Assembly: GCA_964570585.1 (NCBI GenBank)
Contig: CAZMYR010000009.1
Span: 1 to 51,860 of the forward strand
Reading direction: 5' to 3'
DNA from: G020354945 sp964570585
GTDB lineage: Bacteria > Omnitrophota > Gorgyraeia > JABMRG01 > JAFGKX01
DNA length: 51,860 bases
Within the stretch, counting starts at the first letter, position 1. Each line of letters opens with the position of its first letter. Positions 13,601-22,600 of this stretch are shown piece after piece. Both the position numbers and the translations under genes were made by a program. The notes beneath the pieces are model-generated. The model did no database searches. It worked only from the letters and a program-made list of their open reading frames with translations, and was not told where the DNA came from.

Positions 13601-16600
13601 CAGAAGCGATAATGTCTATAGAAAAGAATTGATGGCTTCTGAGAAGGCCTTTCTTGGAATAATAACAAGGATTGCCAATTCAACCTCCTTCCTGGATAAG
13701 AATATAGATGATGCCCTTGCTCTATATTACAATGGGCCTGGTAAAACAGACCATAGGGAGTTGTTAATAAAGGATATCCCTGAATTTGGATATCACGATG
13801 TTACAAGTCTTGAGGCAGCTTTTGAAGGATATAGAAAGGCCACCATTGTAAATTATGTTATTAACACTGTTGCTGAAATAGTTGTTTTGACAGCAGTAAC
13901 TGTCCTTACTTCCGGTTATGCTGCTCCTGTAACTGGCGCGAAAATCTTTTCTGCTGTAAACATCTTAACCCGTATCCATCGCGCTGCAAGGATGGCTCTT
14001 GTGGTGGGTAGTTTCTTCCTTGCGATAAGGGTTACAAGACATAATATCCTCTCACTCTATAGAAAAGGTCTGGGTGAATATATTGATACGTTCTCCCTGC
14101 TTGAAGATTTAGCATTACCTGCCGCAGAAGGCTTTAATCAGGGAAAATGGATAGGGATGTTTATGGGTGGTATTGGCGGTATAGGAGGAACTTATGGCTT
14201 AAGGGCTGCATTAAAAGCTGGGACGAAGTCTCTGGGCGGCGAAGGGATTTACCTTACCGCGAGAGCATGGTTTCTTGCTGGTTTTGGTGCCAGGTTTATA
14301 TATGGCGCCTTCAAAGAGCATTACATAAAAGGTATTGATTGGAAGGATATTAATTTGAATGATTTGACGGTGGAATCTTTAGTCTTTGGCGGTGAGGTTG
14401 CTTTGTTAGGTACGGTTGGCAAGATACTGGCAGTCGGCGCAGGAGGATTTTCATCAGATAAAGCTCTTGCTGAATTGAGTGTGGCCAGGTCCCAAGTGAT
14501 AGGAGGCGGTAGTTGGATAAAGGGTGCAGGAATATCCTTTAAATCGCTCCTTATTGGAGATACCCCGCGCGCCATTGTAGCCCGATATATGTTACTTAAT
14601 CGTATGGCCACTACTGCTAACATAATGCTTGAATTTAATATAGCTGGAAAAGGTTTCATACAACCGCTTTTGGATTGGAGAAGACGCGCAGCCTATGAGC
14701 GCGGTGAGCTTGATGCATTTGATGGGAGATGGTATGTCAGGATGTTAGCAGGGTTTGGAGAAGGCGGAGCTACCGAAAGCTGGATACAAGGTGCCTGGTT
14801 TGGTACATGGTTTTACTTCTTAAGCAGGGCCACTTATTTAGCAGAGCAGACTTGGTCTAATGCAATGAAGAACTGGACAGTAGCAAAGGGCAGTGCCGCG
14901 ACTTTTGCCAAGGATAAGATGTTGAAGGCATTAGACCTAATACCTGGAGAGGTAAAGCACCTTACCTGGGGAGCCATAAAAGAGGCATATATTGAAGGTC
15001 CTGTTGCCGAACTCCTTGTTGCCTTAGGGGTACCACCTATGTGGGCAGAGGTCCTGGTTGAGTTTATACCAGGAGATGGAGGGGTAAGAGTTAACAGATT
15101 TTCAGTAACAGCCCGCATTGAGACCATGGAAAAATCTGATCCCGCAGCTGCAATGGGGCTTATCAGCAAGAAAAAGGTAAAGGATATAATCCCGGATGGT
15201 GAAACATTAGAATCGGCGGCTGTAGAAATTGGCAGGAGCGTAGATGAAACAGGCAATATGAGCGTTCTTGATTGGATGAATAAGGCCAATGTCAATAGAG
15301 CTGCTGCTGACAAATATACTGCCGCCAGCGTCCTTGCGGATCTTACAGGTAAGAATGATGTAACGATATCAGATATTGCTAAGCTTACAGGTCAGGATGT
15401 AAAGGCCTTAGCCAAGGAATGCGGTATAGAGGTAGTACGGGTAGGTTATGGCCGGATGAATACAGAGGAGATTATTGCCGAGGGCGGTGAAACAGCAGAA
15501 AAAGCTATTATGGGCCTTACTACCGATGATGCAGCAAGGGCTCGCGGCAAATCAGACATTACAGAGATAGGGCTTGATAAGAAGGATTCCGGCAAGAAGT
15601 TATCTGAAGTTAAGAGTGAGATAGGACAACAGGAAGGTGTGGAGCTGACTAATAAAGAGACTCTGGAGGTCTTAGGATTAGATAAGGTTAGCTTTAAGCA
15701 ATGGTCTGCTGCCATGGATATGAATATAGAAGCGGCGCTGGAAGCCTTCGGCCTTGAAGAGTATATACCTCAGGTAGTATATTCAGAGGCAAAGTTAAGG
15801 GAGTTTATGTATGCTGCTGGAATTATCCCTGAACTCCATTCTAAGATAAGCGATGCCGAGATAATGAAGGCGCTGCGCGACCTGAGGATAAACATAGAGA
15901 GTGATGAGGCATTAGATAAATTCAAAGCCAAATTTAGAAATATTAATGAAGCAACCCTTAAAGAGATATCTGCCGAAGCTGGCGTTGATTTAAAGAAGAC
16001 CTTAAAAGGAAGCAATGAGTATCTCTATCATAAGTGGCATCCTGTAATAGCTGATGCAAGAAATATTAGTGAAGGTAAGGTTAAACTTACTATAAACGGC
16101 AAGTCAAAGACATATAATATTGCAGAGCTTAATCTGGCCTTGCTTGAACTTTCACGTTATCCTTATTCAACCCTGGAAATAGAGATAAAAGGCGAACGCA
16201 AGAACATATCATTATTTGGGCTGAACCCGCAGGCCCGTGTTGAGAAAGTAAAAGTTAAAGATGAAAATGGAAAAGTTGTTAAAGACAAAAAAGGAAATGA
16301 TGTTGAAGAAAAAGCACTTGTTATTTATCTATTTGATCCCAGTCCTATAAATCAGCATACAGATGATGAATATGACCCCGAAAATGCCAGCAGAGAGATC
16401 CGCATCGATGCACAGAATAATGCGCAGGTTATATTTAGCTCTGTAGACGGCTATTATTATGAAGTTGTAAAAGTAGATAAGCCGTGGAAATGGGAGGTTA
16501 AGCTTTTAGACGAGAGGTTTGATGCATTAAAAACACACTATATAAACGAGGAAGAATTATCTCCAGAAGAGGCTGAAGCGAGAGTAGAGAAGGATAAGGC

Positions 16601-19600
16601 CAAGGCAGGAGAGATGTGCGATGCTATCAATAAAGTGATAAGCAGGATGGCTGAGCCAATAACAGTAAAAGATGAGCAAGGAAAACCAAAAATAGATGAC
16701 CAGGGTAATGTTAAAACAGAGCCAAGGTATGCTGTGCCGGATGAGTTGGAAGGCGTTAATCAGGTTCAGGCAGTGCTTGATATGCTTGTAAACCCGAATG
16801 CCTTATTCAGGATGCCTACCAGTGCAGGTAAGACATTCTATATCTATGCAGCCGTGGTCCAGGTAAACAAATTGCTTGGCAGAAAGACGCCTTATGTTAC
16901 TCATAACCTCAACCAGTTTATGGACCAGATTAATTCCAAGTGGGCGAGGTTCTTCGGAGAAGAAAACGTTGGTATAACATGGGTGGCCCTGGCCCAGGAG
17001 AGTGACGGTGACAAGGTCTTAAGCTTAAATGACTTACATGTTGTCGGTGGCAATGTAGGCACTAATGCTGACACTAGTACAGCAGATAAATTGAAGGGGG
17101 CAGATGTGGTCATAATGACCTCTGATGTCCTTGAATTCTTTGAAAACGCTCTTGGCGAAGCCAAGGGTCCAGGAAAGTCTGCTGTAGAGGAGGTCTGGAA
17201 TGAGATTTTTGCAAATACAATGATTGTATTTGATGAAGTAGATACCTTATTCTTCAAAAATAGGGCTCAATCAGGCAGGGGTCAGAAGCTCCTTGAAAAA
17301 TCGGATAAGGAGGTAATGCGAGCTGTTCATAAATTCTTAAAATCAAAAGATATGTTCGACCTTACAGATGGTGAAAAACCCGGTGAGCATATGGAAGAGT
17401 TAAAGGCACTGCTGACCGTAAACTATACAGTAATTGATGCCAAAGGAAAGGCAACAAAGGTATTGGATAAGAGCTTTGCTGAGTATGAGGATGCCGTTGA
17501 TAAATCTCAGAAGAATAACACATTTGTCTATCTATCAGGGGCCATGTTTAATGAGGAGGTAAAGACAAAGTTTAATACCTGGCTTAACGAGAAACTAAAA
17601 CTTAAGAAACCTATCCAGGATATCGAGAAGGTAGATGATTACAGTGCCGGAAATCAGGAGAAAATACGTCAATATAGACGTTCATTAAAGGCGATATCAA
17701 AGGTTATATTGCAGGTGGATGGCAGGGATGTTGCTTTTGACCCTGATTCAGGCCTCATTGTACCTGCTCCGCAAGGTGTAGCTATTCCAGAACTGCACCT
17801 GCAGGATCCCTATTTTGCCGGGCATACCCAGCTTCTATTTGCTGAATTAAAGGGTAAAGAGACAGCAGCGCCTACTCAGGCCTACCTGGATAACCTTTTG
17901 AAAGAGAGGTCAGATGAGCTTAAAAAGAGCAGGGAAGGCAAAGAAGGTGCTCCAGATAACCTGGACCGTGTTACTGTTTCAGATTGGGCAAGAGTAACTA
18001 CAATGGATAAAGCCATAAGAAGGGCTATGAATGCAGGGGCAACCATAAGCGGCTTTACAGGGACATTGGCTGCTGTTACTGATATGGCCAATCTTATGTA
18101 TGGATTAAGGCATAAAATGCTAGGGGAGGAGTTTGATTATAATACCCGAATACATGCGGTCTATGAGACATCTGAATGGAAGGAAGGCGCTTTAGAAGGT
18201 ATCTTTAATGATATTATACATAACAATATAAGACACGGCTTTATCTTCAACGGACTTGGGACAGTCCATGAAGGAAAAGTAAGCGAGGAAGTAAAAGAGA
18301 GGTTTAGAAAACTGGCTGAGGCGAGAGGAAAGAAACTTGGACGAGATTTTGAGATTCATCTGGTTGCCAAAGACCAGAAGACTGAATGGGATGTATATAA
18401 GTTTGTCTATAATCACACAACAGGGAAGGTAACCGAAGAGAGAGGACTTACAGAGAGGAAAGACAAAGATGGTAAGATAAGGATGGTAGAGAAACATAGC
18501 ACTGATGCTATAAAGAAATATATGGAAAAACGTACAGAAAGAGACGATGTAAGTGTCTTCTTCTACCTCAATCCGTCTGCAACAAGGGCTACGGATATAT
18601 ATGCGATACATAAGGACGACATCAAACTAAAAGATATATTCACCAACATAAAATGCTATGCCCTTATCGATACCAGGACCACCAGCTGGGTATTTAAACA
18701 GCTGGCAGGAAGAGACCGCGGCGCAAGGTCAAGCTCTGATATTGAGAAATTTGTTGGAAAAGAGTTGTTTGGCAAAAAGATATATCACCACCTTGATGTA
18801 TATATTGTAGACAAAACCTGCAAGGCAGAAGTTGCACTGATAGACAAGCAAAAGGGCATCGAAAAGATAAGGGATGTTATGTTACCTAAGGCAGATAAGA
18901 TGGCCGGGCAGGAGGCGTTATTTAAGAATCTCTCAGACCTGCAATACTCAAAGGCCGCAGAGTTCTTAGAAAACCAGAAGGAAAAAATTAAGGAAGATGT
19001 ATATGCCCTTAGAGCTGAAATCAAGGAAATTAAGCAAGAGATAAGGCAGAATAAGCTGGGGATTGTCAGAATCGAAAGACAGATTGAAGGCAACAAAATA
19101 AAGGGTGAAGGGCTCAAAGATCTTCAAGATAAAATCAAAATGCTTAAGATAGCAAACGAAGAACTAAAGAACCAGATAAAAGATATAGAAGAGATTGCCC
19201 AGGGAGCTGAAAAGGAGAGTAAGCTTAGGAGACGATTAGAAAGTGGTGTAAGGGCTAGCGAGCAGGTTACGATAATAGAGAAATTCTTAGAACACTATCA
19301 GAATACCATCGGTGTAGATGACAGCTTCAAGATTCCAGAAGATGCCCAGACAGCCCAGCAGGCTCTTCAGGATGCGGTTGATAGATTTAGAAGATTCTTG
19401 AAGGAGAACATAGTAGGTGATGCTCAATCAGGCCTTGCTCCAGATAAACGTTTCTCCAAACTTTACAAGCCCATACAAGAGGCATTGATAGAAGAGGCTG
19501 AGGCAAAGGATAGGATTGAGCTTAAGAGGACCCAGAAGAATCCGCAAAGTGGCATAGTCTTTGGAAGGACCCCCTCCGATACAGTTAAGCTTATAAATGA

Positions 19601-22600
19601 GAGTGTCGGAGAAGATGATTTACCAGCAAGGATTACCGAGAGCAGGGCCTCTGAGGATGCGGTGTTTGTATCAAAAACACGGGATGAGCTTTCAATGGAA
19701 CTGGGTTTGACCGAAAGCCAGGATGCGCTCCTAATGAGAAAACTTGGACAGGACGGCTGCCTTGACTATGAAGGCAATGTGAGTGTATCAGGCGTGGCAA
19801 AAGCTTATTACTTTAAGAAGGCGCTCAAAAACCTTGGTAAAGGCGTCCTTTACAATATTATATCACAGTTCTTTAAGTCAATAGGCGGTTCTGATGATGA
19901 AGAAAAGGCGCTTGGATTAGTAATGAAACTTGTGGATGAGAATGTATTATCAGTCTCCCATAATAATTATCAAGAGGTAATGGAGCCTCTGGCAGGCGCT
20001 GCAGAACTTGTAAAGGCTGGAGTGGTGAGAGCCGATGGCATCAAAGAAGCAGATATCATCGCTGCTCTTACAGCCTTTGATGCCCAGGCATTCAGAAAGC
20101 TTATGAATAAGCATGCTAACAAGGCCACTGAGCAAGGAAGAGAATATGCAAGACGTTTCGGCAAAGAGCGTACGGATATTAGACGGAGACAAGAAGCGAT
20201 TAACAACCAGATTTATGCAAAAAGAGTAATAGAGCTGCTTACTCTTTATAAGAACGCTGAGATAGAGCCCTGGCTCTCTTTACCTATGCGTATAGGAGAC
20301 AAGAGAAAAATAACAAGGGAGACAGTAAGGGCATTAACCTTTGGCAGGTTTAACTCAATACCTATGGCCATCGTAGTATCGTTATTGGCCAGGCCTTTCT
20401 TAATAGACGCCTTTGGTAAAAGTGTAGGTGGGGTCTTGGGCAGCTTTGTTATACCAGGATATATTATCCTGGCAGGCGGCTTATTGCCTGATGCATCAGT
20501 ATGGATTGGGAAAGGCGCCCGCAGGGCAAGGCTTTCTCTGGCTGGAGCTAAATTGATGAAGAACTCAAAAGCTGAGAACAAAGGTTTTGCAAACTATGTT
20601 GATTATGTTATGAATCAGGACTATAGTTTTAAACTGAAGCGTAGCATGATAGCTGTTGCCTATCCTAAGAAGATGAGATTATTTGACTGGGTGGTTGCTA
20701 ATATGAAGAGGGCTACCGGGGATCCAAAATTAGAAACCTACTCTAAACAAAATGAGAATATCATATTTGCCCTTACTGAGGGAGACCTTGAGCTTACGGA
20801 TGAAGAGCAGTCTACGGTTGTATTCATCTTTGGCAATAGTATCAAAAGACGCCATATCACCAAAGCCAGGCGCCAGGCCAGTCAACTAGCTGAGTTACTG
20901 TTTGAAGACCTTGAACACCAGAGCTATGAGACAAGGATGAGGCTGTTTGGTAAGATACATCAGCTCATCAACGCAGGAACACCTTTAGGTAAGAAAGAAT
21001 TTAAAGGTTTCAAGAAGGGCATAGAACAGGATAAGAATGATAAAATTATAGAGTCCATCCTCAATAAGGCTAAATTTGAGGTTCTAAAACAGACAATAAG
21101 GCTTCAGGATTTCCAGGCCAGACTTATGAAGGGAGATTTATCTGCAGAAAGCGTAGATGATGAGACAGCGAACTTGTTGGCTGCTTCGATGTTACGGGAT
21201 AAGCAGACAACCAGCATGGAGGACCTTATAAAGGAATATGAGACTTTAAGGGATATGACTAAAGAAATAAGGGATATGGTTAAGAAAATCACCGGCGCGG
21301 ATATAGAAATAGAAGAATTAAAACAAGATTACCAGCATGTTAGGACTGAACTCGCCCGGCACAATATCCATATGAAGGTGGGTGCAATCAAAAAAGCAGA
21401 AAACAAGATTATGAAGAAAAACCGTATGAAACAAGCCAAAGAACATCAAGGGGCCAATGCCTATAACAAGGTTGTTCATGATGGCGGGAAAGCTTCTCGA
21501 TTTGGCATAGAAGGCAAAGAAAATGAGAAGAATAAGACATTCACAAACATTTGCAATAAGGCAATTTCTCTTATCGAAGGCAAGAAAAAGAAGTATCCTC
21601 ACTTTAGCAAGGCCTTAGAGACTATAGAGGCAATTATTAGAGATGGAACGCCGGGGCAAGCAGAACTGGTAGTTAAGGATAAGCTCAGCAGTGGCGCCAA
21701 TGCTGAAAAAGAACCACAAAGAGAAGGCAAGAGGCCACATATCAATTTTGATGGCAATTTTGTGGATTGGCTGGTGACAATCTGGGAGAGAGAAAGCAGT
21801 GAGCATAAAGATAACCAAAAGGCATTAGAATTAACCCAGAAGGCTGTAGCCTGGATACTGCTTGAGCGTTTAGGGCATGAGTTATGCCATACTAATGATA
21901 TATTCCGCGATAATCCGATAGATGCTATAAAAGATTTTGTAGAAGAGCTCAGGAACAAATTATACTTTGACATGGTAATGATGGGAGTTCTTCACAGCGA
22001 TCCAGAGCTTGAAAAAGAGATAGAAGGATTGGTCAGCAAATACCAGTTTGATAAGCGGTTCAGCTCAGGCGCATTTTATAAGAGATTTTACAGAATAAAA
22101 GATGGAAAAAGAGAGTTTAGGCCAGAAATTGAAAATATCAAAGACATCTGGGTATTTGCAATAAACAGGCTTATCACCCAGGTAAAGAATAGGGGATTTA
22201 GCTCTGCCTATATAGAAAGATTAGAACAGATAAGGAAGGATATAATCTTAAATATCGACCCCTATGCAAAGATATTCCAGGAGCACCGCTATGACCCAGA
22301 GGGTTTTGTACAACAACTCTACGGGATATTCGGTATATCAGTCGATTTGAGGGATGTCTCCGAAGATGCTACCGCATTTCAAGATAAGGTCGATAAGGTT
22401 ATAGGACAGATGAAAAAACTCGGCATAACGGACCCAGCAACTCTGGCAAGGGCCAGATTTATTCTTACGAATATCCGTAACTTAGAGCCGATGACTATAG
22501 ACGAGTTTGCAGAGATAATAAAGACCGGAAATTACCTGGAACTTGCTAAGAAGGTCTTAGATAAAACCAGCGCATGGCCTGCTTGTCTAAGTGATAAGCC

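Noticed and set aside
14147..14338. Plus-strand ORFs in other frames within the giant gene (for example 14147-14338 and 5008-5316)
   Set aside because: Short, compositionally odd, no ribosome sites, fully inside the real frame.
16740..18860. Calling this region a true SecA
   Set aside because: Only the motor motifs match; the preprotein-binding and scaffold regions were not identified and the context is a giant protein.
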